Assembly: GCF_905475465.1 (NCBI RefSeq)
Contig: NC_062250.1
Span: 4,548,501-4,612,500 of the forward strand
DNA from: Pieris napi
Lineage: Eukaryota; Arthropoda; Insecta; Lepidoptera; Pieridae
Direction of reading: 5' to 3'
Length of the DNA: 64,000 bases
The notes beneath the pieces were generated by a model. It was not told the DNA's origin and made no database searches. It saw only the letters and a program-made list of their open reading frames with translations. Numbering within the stretch: the first letter of the stretch is position 1; the number at the start of each line of letters is the position of its first letter. Positions 44,911-57,929 of the stretch are shown piece after piece. Both the position numbers and the translations under genes were made by a program.

Positions 44911-47077
44911 TTGTTTAGTATAATTAATGTAAATTTAATTATATCTAATTCCGGGTAGGATAGGTTAGGTATTTCTGCATTTCACACATCGTTTTCTAGT
45001 GGAAGTTCTAGCAAGATAACATTCAACCCAATTTAATTTCGTAAAATTTCGCTGGAAATCGAACGCCGTTTGAAGTCCTTTACCTCAGACGGGTTATTGC
45101 GTTGCCTTAACTAAGAAGGCGACATTTATACCTTTTTGTAATGTAATCTTGAAAAATAACTTTATACTCGAAGATATAAGTAATAATTATGTGACAATAG
45201 TTATCCCCGGCGTAAAATACGAAAAGTGAGCCGTTTCACAAAGTTACTTAATCTGTATATTTCTACTTTATAATACCCGGCTTATTCGTTTACTACATGC
45301 AAATAAGCACTCAAACAAGATATTACACTTTTTTCAATCATAAGAAACCGGGGTTATTATAGAAACGAATAAATGCAACAAAATAAGTTGATCGCTTAGC
45401 TTATTTGAGAATAAAAATTCTTTACTTCGTAAACAAGTAGGTTTTATACTTGAGATAAGTACATCAATTCAGCTCGGAAATACCGGTAGGAATTAACATA
45501 AGATCCTAATTATAAGATGCTTATGAAGTTATTTAATAATTTTTTATCGTTTTAAAATGTTCGGTCATAAAACCTTTTTGAAACTTAAACTTTTGATATT
45601 TATTTACGCAGTAAAAATAGAATATTATAATCAGTTGATTATATTAGTTTGTTGATGATGTTGCGGGCTCCTTATCGGTAATGTATAAATAAGGAATGAC
45701 GCGAACATGTAGCGAAAGAATAGGCTGAAAAAGTATGTAATAACGTGAGCAGGCTTCAACATATGCAAATGTCAACTACAAACCAACACTGCGTGTGGCT
45801 CGAGACAAAAACGAACTTTTGAAACATGAAACGATAAATCAAAGCGCAAAAAATACGTGTTACCTTGGTCCGTTGTTTACACGTATAAACCACATTGTCG
45901 CAACGCCTAAAATCATTACAAAACGCAAGGAAACGACCCCATATTGCAATACCAATCTTACTTGTGTTATTCGTTTAGCTATTTATATCTAATAGCGTTT
46001 TATGTTTATTTTATTAGCATTTAAAGCACATTTAATTTTAGAAAATCTTAAAACCCATTTAATGGTGGTAAAATCGCACTGCCGCTAAGAGCCTCGCGGT
46101 AATAAATACTCCGCTTTCCTCATTACCCTACCGCCCAAAACGACCCAACAAAAAAGCAAATGACATACGTTGATATGAGAATGAATTCACTTAGTAAATT
46201 GAGAAAACCACTTTTTACCTAACAAAAATGCTCTAATTGATATTTTGATCGCTCGTTGGGTGGCGAGGTATAATATCAGTGACGAAAATGATTGCAATGG
46301 TGCGATGGGACTTTTGTTTATGAGCTTTTGTATTTACGACACTATACTGTATCTCGGTTTAATTAATAGCATACACTTTAATGCGCAATTTAATTAATGT
46401 CTCGGTCACTGAAATTGCAATGTTCACACTGGCTTTTTGATTTGTATGTAATGTACAGGTGTATTAAACTAAACACACGCACCTGCTATTACATGCTCAA
46501 TTAAAACTAACGATATGATTGAATCATACAAAAACGAAACCCTTTCAAAACAATTGATATCTTACTTGTATTTGAAATTATATGTTATTATTTAATTTAA
46601 GATATTGGTTTAGTTAAAAATGATAGGAATTAAAGGTTCGTGTCATTTTTTATAAGGCATGTCTTTAATGAAATTTGTTATTCGGGTATCCTATTTTGTT
46701 TTTTCATAGTTTTTATAGAGTAGCGATTGAATCAGTTTAACAGTGACAAAATACTTGAGACAGTATTCCTTTGTCGTCAACCTGGGAATGAGATGAACCT
46801 CTCGATATTTACCTTATGTCATTATTAAGACATCACTTGCACGGTGGCTTCAGAGATCTTTTTGCTGATAATATTTCGATTTATTCGGTATGACGAGAAT
46901 TTTGTAGATATTCATTTGAGACATCCTTTGGTCGATCTGGAACCTAGTCGGTAGTTTTTTTCACAGTTGTGTTTATATGTTCTATTATTATTTACTATTA
47001 AAAAATGTTTTTCTAAATACTGTATAGTTTGTAACGAGTTAAACTCGGTACTATATTTTTATTATTATATATTACTA
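44911..47077. other. AT-rich non-coding stretch
   Basis: No gene is recognised. The 65-residue frame at 45795-45992 has no domain. Confidence 0.4.
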
Positions 47078-47460
47078 CTAGCAGACTAGCCAAGCGTTGC
47101 TGTGGCTAAGGTTTTTGTTATATTACGTAGTAGTAAACTCTTCAAGGGAAACGGTAGGAGAACATCAGTCATAGAGACCACCATGCTTTATTGGTGGGTA
47201 TGCCATTAAATTGTAGCTTATGTGAAACGTTGGTTCTTTCAACACAGCGCCATCTGTTAGAATTGTGACTATCAAATAATAAACAAATATTTTGCAATAA
47301 AATAATATTGCGGATATAAATTGAGATGTCAGCTATCCTATTTTTTAAGTTAGATCAAACTGCACATGGTGTGCAAATTTGATTAATATCGGTTCGGTAG
47401 TTTAGGAGTCCATAGCGGACAAACAACGTCACACGTAATTTATATATACATATTAAGATA
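47078..47460 (+). repeat. Interspersed repeat, GACTAGCCAAGCGTTGCTGT family
   Basis: It starts CAGACTAGCCAAGCGTTGCT, later has CAAATTTGATTAATATCGGT, TCGGTAGTTTAGGAGTCC and GCGGACAAACAACGTCACAC, and ends in TATATATACATATTAAGATA. It has the same general plan as the CCCGGCAAACGTT repeats but a different sequence. Confidence 0.5.
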
Positions 47461-48858
47461 TATTTACAAGAATCTTTTCTCCAACTTTCCTCCATTTGGA
47501 GTAGAGATGTTTGGGCCGTGGGTTGACAACTGGTACATAGTACAAGTGACTTCAGAGCTGGTGCTCCTCACTCTACGTATAAGCATCTTAATACAGCGAG
47601 GATCTGCCAGTATTGAGGGGGAGACGGACCAAACGTTTAATATTATTTTAGATTAACTGTTATATGTAATTAATTATTGTATCCAAGTTACAGTTTAATT
47701 TTATGAACTGTTTAAACCGAAAATAATACTATGTTAATTCATTAATGTATGACTACACAAAAAAATTTACTCGATAATCGATCACTATGAACTTCCGTAA
47801 TATAATAACCAAACAGTAATCATTTCATTATAAGATTTCTGTATTTTTCCAAGCAAAGTCACACTCAACGGATTGTTTTAAATGACGTAAATCAGTAGTA
47901 CTTTCACTTAAGAGTTCATTATGCGTAATATACTTTCAATCTCAATATAAACATGTTTGTTTTTGTAAATTTTTTGTTCGCTAATTATCAAGACCATAGT
48001 CGAATCGGACAGGCATACAGACTATACAAAAACGTTTTCACCTTATAACCTGTCAATACTAATTCGTCAACGCAAAGCCTGAATAATTACCACGTAAGTT
48101 CAACGTCATCTATACAACATTTTTATTAAGTTCTTTGAATATTCATAGCGGCTCCAAGAATCGCGTAAATGCCACTATTAATAATACGTTTTTCCTTCTA
48201 CTTTTTTACTTAAACCTCTTCTCTAACACGGAAGAGACTATTATTAACTTAATTATTACGTAGCATGCACAAGCTTTTTAATAATATATTTTCATTATTC
48301 TTAATTTATTATTATGTATGTATACAATAATTCCGTTTCAGATATTTTTAAAAAATACATGTGTCTTCACTGAGACATCATGGAACATTACGATCTAGCC
48401 TAACTTAAGACTAATAAGATATTAAAATCAAACCTAATTTACTAATAAGGTTATTTAAAATAAAAAAGTGTCCAACAACACTTAAAGTATCTATTAAAGG
48501 GAAGATACTCTGTGATCTTGTAATGTATAGAATAGTATATAAAGTAAATAATAAAAATAATAATCTACTAAAGCAGTCAAATTTTGTTCCTCTCATTAAA
48601 AATTTATCCGCGTAAACGATGACTCAATCAATTCAAGCGTTTATGCCCTGACACCTCTTTCCAATTGATTTGTCCAACAAATTGTTGTTCGTTCGCACGT
48701 AAATATACACAGACCGGGAAAGGAAACATTAATTAGAATCCTGCCCTTAATTAAATTGTAACGTCTCAGCGAATTTCCTCAAGACCCGGTGGTCTTATAG
48801 TTAATCTACATCACTCGATTGCTTTATTATGAACAATAAAACCTTTTGATTTTCGGTT
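47461..48858. other. AT-rich non-coding stretch
   Basis: No gene is recognised. A GC-richer block at ~47480-47630 may be an unrecognised repeat. Confidence 0.35.
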
Positions 48859-50742
48859 TCTCTTGTTTCCTGTATCGGGCAATGTGCACCTATATTCTAT
48901 ATTGCTGTGTGAATAATTGATAGCATTCTGAGAGTATTGTTTATAAACATTAACATTAAATATAATTGAGATATTTCTATGATTTAAAACAATATTCTTT
49001 TTCTTGTTTCTTGTTATGGGGTTATGTGCTCTATACCTATATGTTTTGTGAGAATAATTGATAGCATTCTGAGAGTATTGTTAATAAACATTAACATTAA
49101 ATATAATTGAGATATTTCTATGATTTAAAACAATATTCTTTCTCTTGTTTCTTGTTATGGGGTTATGTGCTCTATACCTATATGTTTTGTGAGAATAATT
49201 GATAGCATTCTGAGAGTATTGTTAATGTTTATTAACCATCTGGAATGTCCACTGTAATATAGGCAATTCAAATCTAATGGAAATAGCTAATAATTTTTGT
49301 GTTGATGCTGTTTACGTAAGGTTTTTTTTTATTTTTAATAAGATATTTCTATGATTTAAAAAATATTCATTCTATTGTTTCCTGTTATCGGGCAATGTGC
49401 CCCTATATTCTATATTGCTGTGAAAATAATTGATAGCATTCTGAGAGTATTGTTAATGTTTATTAAGCATCTGGAATGTCCACTGTAATGTAGGCAATTA
49501 AAATCTAATGGAAATAGCTAATAATTTTTGTCTTGATGCTGTTATAAGCCTTTCTTGTTTTTAATAAAATATTTCTATGATTTAAAACAATATTCTTTTT
49601 CTTGTTTTCTGTTCTCGGGCAATGTGCACCTAAATTCTATATTGCTGTGAGAATAATTGATAGCATTCTGAGAGTATTGTTAATGTTTATTAACCATCTG
49701 GAATGTCGACTGTAATGTAGGCAATTAAAATCTAATGGAAATAGCTAATAATTTTTGTGTTGATGCTGTTTACGTAAGGTTTTTTTTTATTTTTAATAAG
49801 ATATTTCTATGATTTAAAAAATATTCATTCTATTGTTTCCTGTTATCGGGCAATGTGCCCCTATATTCTATATTGCTGTGAGAATAATTGATAGCATTCT
49901 GAGAGTATTGTTAATGTTTATTAACCATCTGGAATGTCCACTGTAATGTAGGCAATTAAAATCTAATGGAAATAAGTAATAATTTTTGTCTTGATGCTGT
50001 TTACGTAAGGTTTTTTTTATTTTTAATAAGATATTTCTATGATTAAAAAAAATATTCATTCTATTGTTTCTTGTTATCAGGCAATGTGCCCCTATATTCT
50101 ATATTACTGTGAGAATAATTGATAGCATTCTGAGAGTATTGTTAATGTTTATTAACCATCTGGAATGTACACTGTAATGTAGGCAATTAAAATCTAATGG
50201 AAATAGGTAATAATTTTTTTGTTGATGCTGTTTAGGTATGGTTCTTTTTATTTTTAACAACATATTTCTATGATTTAAAAAAATATTCATTCTATTGTTT
50301 CCTGTTATCGGGCAATGTGCACCTATATTCTATATTGCTGTGAGAATAATTGATAGCATTCTGAGAGTATTGTTAATGTTTATTAACCATCTGGAATGTC
50401 CACTGTAATGTAGGCAATTAAAATCGAATGGAAATAGGTAATAATTTTTGTCTTGATGCTGTTATAAGCCTTTCTTGTTTTTAATAAAATATTTCTATGA
50501 TTAAAACGATATTCTTTTTCTTGTTTTCTGTTTTCGGGCAATGTGCACCTATATTCTATATTGCTGTGAGAATAATTGATAGCATTCTGAGAGTATTGTT
50601 AATGTTTATTAACCATCTGGAATGTCCACTGTAATGTAGGCAATTAAAATCTAATGGAAATAGGTAATAATTTTTGTCTTGATGCTGTTATAAGCCTTTC
50701 TTGTTTTTAATAAGATATTTCTATGATTAAAAACAATATTCA
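48859..50742 (+). repeat. Tandem array: two ~141-bp and seven ~230-bp units
   Basis: The anchor GATAGCATTCTGAGAGTATT recurs nine times, near 48920, 49060, 49201, 49432, 49660, 49890, 50121, 50352 and 50578. Spacing is ~141, 141, 231, 229, 230, 231, 231 and 227 bp. The first two units lack an ~90-bp block (CATCTGGAATGTCCACTGTA onward) that the later ones have. Long units come in two versions after GATGCTGTT: ATAAGCCTTTCTTG or TACGTAAGGTTTTTT. Minus-strand frames at 49868-50059 and 50099-50290 are successive copies of the repeat, not genes. No coding function is evident. Confidence 0.9.
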
Positions 50743-51225
50743 CTACTAGTGAACAAAGTTATTTTAATAAAATAAAATTCTTGGTAAAAAAATATATCTA
50801 CATTAAATTGTTCCAATTTTTACCATACGAAATATAAATCGACAACGAATTAAAGTAAAAATAGTCTATAAAGTCAATTTTGTTTGTGTCTATGTCCAGT
50901 AATAAAAACTAATTAACTACCGAAGACTATAAAAAAATAGATTATTATAGACTAAAATGAAGTTATTAAATTGATGAGCGGCCATATCCTTTAACAAAAA
51001 GGCGTTAACCACGAAGAATAGTTTTATATTTGAGTTTAATTAAGGATTTTCATGCTATAAAACCACCGTTAATAACTTGGGATAAAAAATGGATCAATTT
51101 AATAAGGAAGACTCTGACTACAAATAGAGCCTTGTAGGATGGATATTCTTTGGTAAGCGTTATTTGTGTATTGGATATTATTATAGCGAAATAAGTCAAG
51201 AACAAGACAACTTTATATAAATGAC
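50743..51225. other. AT-rich non-coding stretch
   Basis: No gene is recognised. Confidence 0.4.
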
Positions 51226-51583
51226 TAGCTGACCCGGCAAACGTTGTTTTGCCATGTATATTATTTCTAGGATACATTTTTTAGTTCAATAAAAATAACT
51301 ATATACTATAATAAAAAATAGGGGTTGATCGTAGAGGGTAGATGAAAATTAAGAGTTGTTTGTATTTTCGTATGATGTAGCATAAAAAAATAAAAACAAA
51401 AATATTGTCTAAAATGTTAAAAAAATGTTTGGGGTTGACACCTCTTATCACTTAGGGGTTTGAAACATAGTAGCCGATTCTCAGACTTACTGAATATGCA
51501 TAAAAAATTTCATAAGAATCGGTCGAGCCGTTTTGGAGGAGTATGGGAGCGAACATTGTGACACGAGAATTTTATATATAAAC
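51226..51583 (+). repeat. Interspersed repeat, CCCGGCAAACGTT family, longest copy
   Basis: It begins CTAGCTGACCCGGCAAACGT TG, carries TTGATCGTAGAGGGTAGATG, then TTTCATAAGAATCGGTCGAG and GAGGAGTATGGGAGCG, and ends GAGAATTTTATATATAAA. It aligns with 9545-9863 over most of its length. Confidence 0.7.
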
Positions 51584-52549
51584 TTATAGTAGAAATGTGG
51601 CTCATCAGATATATAATGACGTCATTTTTCACCCTACTATTAAATTAAACCAAGAAAATTACTAATTCATTCTTTATATTGAACGATACAAAATGCTATA
51701 AAATACCTACCTAAATAAATATAGAATGCCTCAACTCTCAAGCAGGTCTTAAAAGTTCGTACACTTCACAAAGAAGGTAAAATAAAATTGTAAGTAAAAC
51801 TTCAATCAAAGTAAATTAAAGTCTTAAAACTAGACTAGGTATATAAAGTAGGGGTGTTTTCGCCACACCATTGTGCATAATAGGCTCTTCAAATATACAT
51901 ATATAACTTAAAAAGTCTATTTTATTTAATAAATATTATATTTAATTTACGTAACACGCGTTATAAAATGTTCGACATTGAAAACAATAAATCTGTTCGT
52001 CGCGTGTCCTTCACCAATCATAGCTCAAATTGTATAATTTCAGTGTAATTATTTCAATAACAATACTGTATACATTTGAATATTTAAGTATATCCATTAA
52101 ACGTTGTTGACATCTATTCTCTGCTACTCAATACAGTATTGAACTGGTTCCACATATCAAGGCTCCCGTTAACTCGACGGTATGTCTAATTTTCACAGCA
52201 AGAGACATCCCATGCTGTGCCTTTGTCAATACTGAAGTCATTAATCAACTTCTAATCATTCTCTTCAAATGTTTTGTAATCAGTTCATCCCCGTGAGATA
52301 ATTTGCTAAGGTTTTTAATTTATCGGACCTCACCGAGCCGAATTAATAATAGTTTTGGGTAAATAGGAGTTGTGTAATGAAGATAATTTAAAAGCTTCAA
52401 CGTCTTTATATAGAACATTTTAATAACAGTAACATAAAATGTTTTCTTAGAATGATTTTTAAACAGTTAAGACTTTATTTATTTTATGACCTTTAACCTA
52501 CTAAAATTTTCGTTAATAAAACACATAATAATAAAATGATCGAAATATT
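51584..52549. other. AT-rich non-coding stretch
   Basis: No gene is recognised. Confidence 0.4.
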
Positions 52550-52710
52550 GTCAAGTCAAGTCAAAGTCAAAAATCATTTATTCATTATGAAACACAATGT
52601 ACATTGTACACTTATGAACGTCAAAAAAGAAATATACATTAAATACTTCTAATTTTACATTTACTGCCAGTTTTGAGAACTGGCAATAAACACTCCGCCA
52701 CTCTTTTTAA
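52550..52710 (-). repeat. LINE 3' tail fragment, ACTGCCAGTTTT family
   Basis: It shares AAAATCATTTATTCATTATG, GAACGTCAAAAAAGAAATAT, TTTACTGCCAGTTTTGAG and ACTGGCAATAAACACTCCGC with 35826-35980. Confidence 0.6.
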
Positions 52711-52790
52711 TCGCCAAGTATTTTTTTACACAACGATTGTAAGGAGCTGCAACAATTACACCATGTTCCATATGACATTTTAAGTAATAA

Positions 52791-52797
<7 letters not shown>

Positions 52798-52821
<24 letters not shown>

Positions 52822-52822
52822 A
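52798..52822 (+). repeat. Poly-A run
   Basis: About 25 consecutive A residues near the end of a repeat region. It may be the tail of a retroposed sequence. Confidence 0.8.
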
Positions 52823-54212
52823 TACATAGTCGAAATAACTAACATCACCGCATACACGAATTCAAGTACGACCAATCACCACAAGTAGCACCCGTTCACG
52901 AGTATGGCGCATGGCCATGGAGTATTATAAGTATTTTTTTGAAGTGATACCTATGTTGGGGCAATTACTAAATATTTTAAAACTATTTACAACGCTAAAA
53001 AAAACAAAGGAATAACCTCTTTAATGCAAGACTATCATCAGACAAAATAACTTAAGTTATACCTGTATCGCCATTTAAATAAACACAAGAATTGGAAACC
53101 ACTACCAAAAATGGCTAACGTTTTTGCATCGTATTCAAGAACCGTGAAATAAAACTGAATGGATGACAATCTCTAAATGATGATAGGACAAATAATGCAG
53201 CTCCAAGTATAGTTATAGCCTAGAACAACTACCAAACACGTCAGCGACTGCACATTAAACATTACCATAGACTGCAGGGAACTTCGCGCCAGGAATACTA
53301 ATGAACACAACGAACTATTTTAAAACATATCATTAAAAAACAGGTCGCATATCATTGAAGTTATTCGTTCTTTTTCAAAAAAAAATTGAGAAAAAAAAAT
53401 TGAGAAAAAAAATTGAAAAAATAAGAAAAATTGTCTTCCTCTATCCGCTTCATGTGACATTTTCTTTTACGAATTGTGGAATCGAGATACGACCTCCAAC
53501 TGTGTAAAAAAAGAGCATATTCCTCCCTCAAAGGCCGGCAACGCACCCATTAATATCGGTTCATGGACTACGACGAATGCCCTTTTTAGGCGTTCCGTTT
53601 GCTGTAAAAAATAAATAATTATTAAAATTATGTAATTATTTGTTATTAAATTCACCCGATGGTGAAATTGCAAATTAAATAGTGAATTTTGATAGTGTGT
53701 TTTGATTAGTCGAGATACTGTCATCTGATAAGAAATTGTAACGTTAATATGCCTATGAAATATCAGAATTGTCATATTCTTCGATTTGCTTTCAACATAC
53801 AATTCGAGAATAAGGAAAGAGATGGAAATATTGATATTGGCCGGTAAGAAAAGGGACTAAAGACGTAAAAGCAGGTGTCGCTACACATCTGCGCTCAAAG
53901 CACGGCACGTGCGACCCGAAGCCTTCGATACATTCTTGCTAAACTAGTCGGATTTCTAATGACAAATCTTGAGCAGAGCTGATGGCTATACATATGTAAC
54001 ACGTGCTACGTAATAATTCGGTCAAATTTTAGGCCTACATTTAAAGGTGTTTACGATAATGAGCTTTACGATATTGAACTCTATGGACACGTCTTTAGCG
54101 GGGTTTTGTAAATGGTAAGGTCAAATGTTTGTCTATCTAGATTAAGCCTTGGATGTTTTTAGTTTTTTCTTAGCTAATCCCGCAGGTGGGACAAGTATTT
54201 ATAATTAAATAA
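52823..54212. other. Non-coding stretch with A-rich simple sequence
   Basis: No gene is recognised. Positions 53377-53435 hold imperfect AAAAAAAATTGAG repeats. A fragment of the GGCCGGCAACGCAC repeat may lie at ~53525-53560. The frame at 53467-53802 has no domain. Confidence 0.35.
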
Positions 54213-54478
54213 AAATACAATCAGTAGCGCTTTTCTAAGATTGGGCCTCAGATTTCTGTATGTGTTTCATTCATTTGCCAATCTAATAGGCAATTAGGTC
54301 CTGTGTCTAAAATACGCCGTCTAGTTTTTGGGTCTAAGGCAAGCCGGTTTCACGATGTTTTCCTTCACCGTTCGAGCGAATGTTAAATGCGCATGTATAA
54401 AAAAAGTCCATTGGTCGGGGATCGAACCTACGACATCAGTGATGAGAATCGCACGCTGAAGCTAGCCAACACTGCTAT
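54213..54478 (-). repeat. tRNA-headed SINE
   Basis: On the minus strand it starts AGCAGTGTTGGCTAGCTTCA and carries a B-box-like GTAGGTTCGATCCCCG. It ends with the complement of CAGTAGCGCTTTTCTAAG. Same family as 12875. Confidence 0.7.
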
Positions 54479-54964
54479 TTAGAATTAAATACTCTTACTT
54501 AATATTATTTATAAAATTGTTCTCGTATTTAGCGTGTATCGGACGTTGTGTGGTCCTAAGACTAAGTACTAAAAATAAGCTAAATAAAATCAAGCACATA
54601 AAACTAACATAACCAACACATGCAATTACGTTGAAATACTTAATCGAAGTGCATAAGATAATAGCTCTTAAACGATGCTTCCCGCAACTGCTATAAAAAT
54701 CCATCAGTAACCGTTGCCCCCGCCCAGAGTCCTTTTGAGGCAGCATTGAATATCAGGCTAGCGCCAAACAAACGCTTGCAATGATTTTAGGCGATGTGTA
54801 CACCTTGACACTGTGGTTACGACACGCCCATGACTTCAGATTCAAGTTGGATACGACTATTGTTCTCTTATATGTACACTTCACTTCCAGTCCCTATTCG
54901 CTTAGCTCCTTCTCTATCTTCCTTTAAATTTCTTCTGTACAAACATTACCTGTCCACATCGTAT

Positions 54965-55255
54965 CCTTCCACACTTTTTTTTTTCATGTATCCTTTATTA
55001 GTTTAGTTTGTTTTTTGTTCCTGTTTAGTTTCTTTTTTGTTCCTGTTTAGTTTCTTTTTCTGAACAACTATTTGTAATACATGTATTTTTTCACTTCTTG
55101 CCTACCTTATGTAATTTAATACATTTTTTTTTCTTTTCTCACAGTGGTTGCCTGGAAGAGATCGCTCGAAAGCGATAAGGCCGCCAGTTGCCTTTCCTTT
55201 ACATGTAATTTTGTTAAATTTTTATATCATAAAGCAACAAAGTGTAATAAAAAGT
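54965..55255 (+). repeat. LINE 3' tail, GATCGCTCGAAAGCGATAAG family, with internal minisatellite
   Basis: It aligns with 13870-14120 through CACTTCTTGCCTACCT, CACAGTGGTTGCCTGG and GATCGCTCGAAAGCGATAAG. Upstream, at 54999-55060, a ~22-bp unit (TTTAGTTTCTTTTTTGTTCC TG) is repeated about three times. Confidence 0.7.
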
Positions 55256-55325
55256 GTGTAGTGTTGTAGTGTGTTTTAGTGTGTAGTGTGTGTGTGTGTT
55301 AGTGTGTGTGTGTAGTGTGTAGTTT
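55256..55325 (+). repeat. GTGT-rich microsatellite
   Basis: Imperfect repeats of GTGTGTAGTGT/TTAGTGTG follow directly after the LINE tail, so they may have grown from its 3' simple-repeat end. The minus frame at 55276-55461 runs through it. Confidence 0.75.
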
Positions 55326-55903
55326 TTTTTTTAATAAAAAAATAATAAATATTGATGGTCCAATGTTGATGTAACTTTCGTGTATGTGTATTTCCAACGC
55401 GATAGCCCGACTCGGAAAGTTTCGAGAAATCTTCCGTTATGTTTTTGTCACAGATTGTCAATAAAGTTGTTTAACGAAAAATATTCTCAATTATTTTAAA
55501 AATGGAATTTTAAAAATCTCGTAAAATAAATCCTCACATTTGTAAAGAAAACAAAAAGACGTTTCTGATAAAACGGACATTCACTGCAATCAGTTTCTTG
55601 CAAATGGTGGTCGCGCAAAAAGTCCCGCCGTATGTGTAGCACCTAAAGTAATCGATTTATTATTAAAATCAGCTTGTCGCGGCTTCCTGCTCGCAAAATT
55701 ACTTATGAAATTGGCAACCACTCGTGCCGGGCATGCGACGTCGTTAATGACGCATAAAAAGGGACAGCGCGTTTTTCAATTATTATTGAGGTGTATGTAG
55801 ACGCAATTTACTTGGTATACCAAAATGTACGAATTGCGCGTTAACAAATAACGGTGCTTGAACGTTTCAATGCGTGACCTTACACACTTTGCTTATTATA
55901 AAA
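55326..55903. other. Non-coding stretch, GC-richer block possibly regulatory
   Basis: No gene is recognised. Positions 55540-55830 are less AT-rich than the surroundings, with words such as GACGTCGTTAATGACGCATAA and ATCGATTTATTATTAAAATC that resemble homeodomain targets. This is composition only. Confidence 0.3.
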
Positions 55904-56200
55904 TAACTAGCTGCCCCCGCGAACTTCGTTTCTCCTACCTATTTATACATACCAACATGGAACATTTTGCTATGCTACCCCAGAGACTGTTCGGTTTTCC
56001 GGATTGATAACTTTTAGGTTTTTCTGTGAATTTTTCTCTATATAAACCTCAGAGTTGAAGTCATAAGATTTTAAATAACAAATAAAAAATATTGGTTTCA
56101 TAAGGGTGAAAATTAAAGGTTGTATGTATTTTTGAATGCTGTATCATAAAAAAAAATTTTTTATCTAAAAATAAAAATAAAGGAAATGTTCATAACCAGT
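55904..56200 (+). repeat. Interspersed repeat, CTAGCTGCCCCCGCGAAC family
   Basis: It begins AACTAGCTGCCCCCGCGAAC followed by TTCGTTTCTCC. Its end is unclear. An inverted start of the same family is at about 57930-57952. Confidence 0.5.
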
Positions 56201-56777
56201 CTTAGTGTTGTTCTTTTCTTCAAATAAAAAGAATATGCAAATGTATTGATATAATAACTGGATTTCAAACTAGAAAACTAAGCTAAAACATGTTTTCTAT
56301 ATAATTTCTAACAGCTACGTTATATTATTATGTGATTGACTAAAATAAAAAAAATCAAACGAGCCGTCGTCGCCTTGTTAAAAAGCTATTAATTTAATTT
56401 TTGACGCATTTCAATAAACGCTTCACACCTTTTCCCTAAAGCTATTATTAGGCTTATTATTGTTTGATGGATCAGAAATGCGACTTGAAACAGAACTGGT
56501 TCAAATCACATTGATAACATCAAGATTAGATGTACAAAATCCCGCAAGAGAGAATTTAAATTTGGTGAACTTTCTATTGGTTTTTTGATCTGGAATAATA
56601 ACGAAATATTTTACGATTGTTTATAGAAACCAGGTGTCAGTTAAAACGTTGAGAGCTTACTTCATTTGTAAACAAAATCTTACCTAACTTTGTCTTATTC
56701 GCTGGCTCTGTTGTGTTAAAGCATAGAAGTAGAAGGTTGTGGTAAAAAGTAGTCCCTGGAGTGTATAGACAACAACA

Positions 56778-57098
56778 ATGAACCTTTTACAACACACCTT
56801 TAGTTTGTTTATCCCAAAGGCTCAGAATTTACTTCCTATTAAACACAGTACTTTACCCCGTGCCACCGCTTACAACTCTATAAAGCGCAAATTTGACCCC
56901 AAATGGAGTAGTGTTCTCACCTCTGGACGGGAGCTCCCCAGTACCAGCTCCTTCCACTTGACCGTATTCAACGAAGAGCGATTCGAGTCGTCGACGACCA
57001 GTCACTTTCCGCAGTGCTCCTGTAACATTAAAAAAAATGTGCTTCCAAGTCAAATAATTGGAGAATTGTCTTGCAACTCGGGTATATATTTATTTTAG
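56778..57098 (+). other. 106-codon open segment of unknown nature
   Basis: An ATG-initiated frame of 106 codons contains KFDPKWSSVLTSGRELPSTS and no recognised domain. The opposite strand is open too (56853-57053) and reads GRRRLESLFVEYGQVEGAG. The sequence is GC-richer than its flanks and sits 60 bp from a LINE relic, so it may be part of a mobile element. I do not claim a gene. Confidence 0.25.
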
Positions 57099-57149
57099 TT
57101 AATCAACTAAAACAATCAAATATTAAACTCTTATTTATTCCTTGAAAAA

Positions 57150-57250
57150 TTCCAAGGACCTCTTATTGAGTATAGGCCTCCTCCAATTGACTCCATCTCT
57201 CTCTGTTTTGAGCATTTTTTTCGTAATCCTCTCCACCAACTTTCTTAATT
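57150..57250 (-). pseudogene. LINE reverse-transcriptase C-terminal relic
   Basis: The minus strand reads KKVGGEDYEKNAQNRERWSQ and then LEEAYTQ before a stop. A-Q-x-R-E-R-W-x-x-L-E-E-A-Y is the familiar last motif of insect LINE polyproteins. Only ~27 codons remain. It is related in plan to the relic at 20645-20765. Confidence 0.6.
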
Positions 57251-57929
57251 ATTATTGATATTAAACTCTTATATATTTATTTCTACGTAATTAATGCGCA
57301 TAAGGTGAAAAGCAATTATAATAATTTACTATAATTAGCAAAAAAATTTAGCACGCGACCAACAACGGTATGTAGAAAAAAGATTCTTACTTTCGTGGGT
57401 AGTCAATTCTACCTTTATAAGGTATTCTTGGAACAAACATTCTCACCGAAAACGGAGCGTTTACAATTTATAATTCTCGTTAGTTCATTAAAAGGTTTGA
57501 ATTTTATCTTTGCGATTTATGTTAACCACCGAGCTCGTATCCGATACGGTATACTAATTGGAAATGTACCGACTAATTAGAATAATCCAGACCATATGTA
57601 GCTTATAATGAAATGATATTGTTCAATTGTAATATGTTCTATTGAATATGGATTGTAATTATTGGTTTGATTGCCTATCTTGTTGGTAAATATTGGTTTT
57701 GTGTTCTGTGATGTTTTTATAATAGCTTTTTCGCACTAATACTATGCCATATGTCTGTCGTGTTAACCAACAATTTTATTTATGCGAACGACGTTTCAGT
57801 GCGTATTAAATGTACTAAAATCTATAAATGAGCTAAGCGCAAAACTCGGAGACGGCTGGACCTATTTCAGTATTTTTTAATTTCTTTCTGAGGAAGGTGT
57901 TTAAACTAATAAAAACATATATAGGCGAA
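57251..57929. other. AT-rich non-coding stretch
   Basis: No gene is recognised. Confidence 0.4.

Noticed and set aside
49868..50290. Two similar 63-residue minus-strand frames
   Set aside because: They are successive units of the tandem array, with hydrophobic/basic content from AT-rich sequence.
48859..50742. CRISPR-like array
   Set aside because: The repeats are 141-230 bp with no short repeat-spacer pattern, and the genome is eukaryotic.
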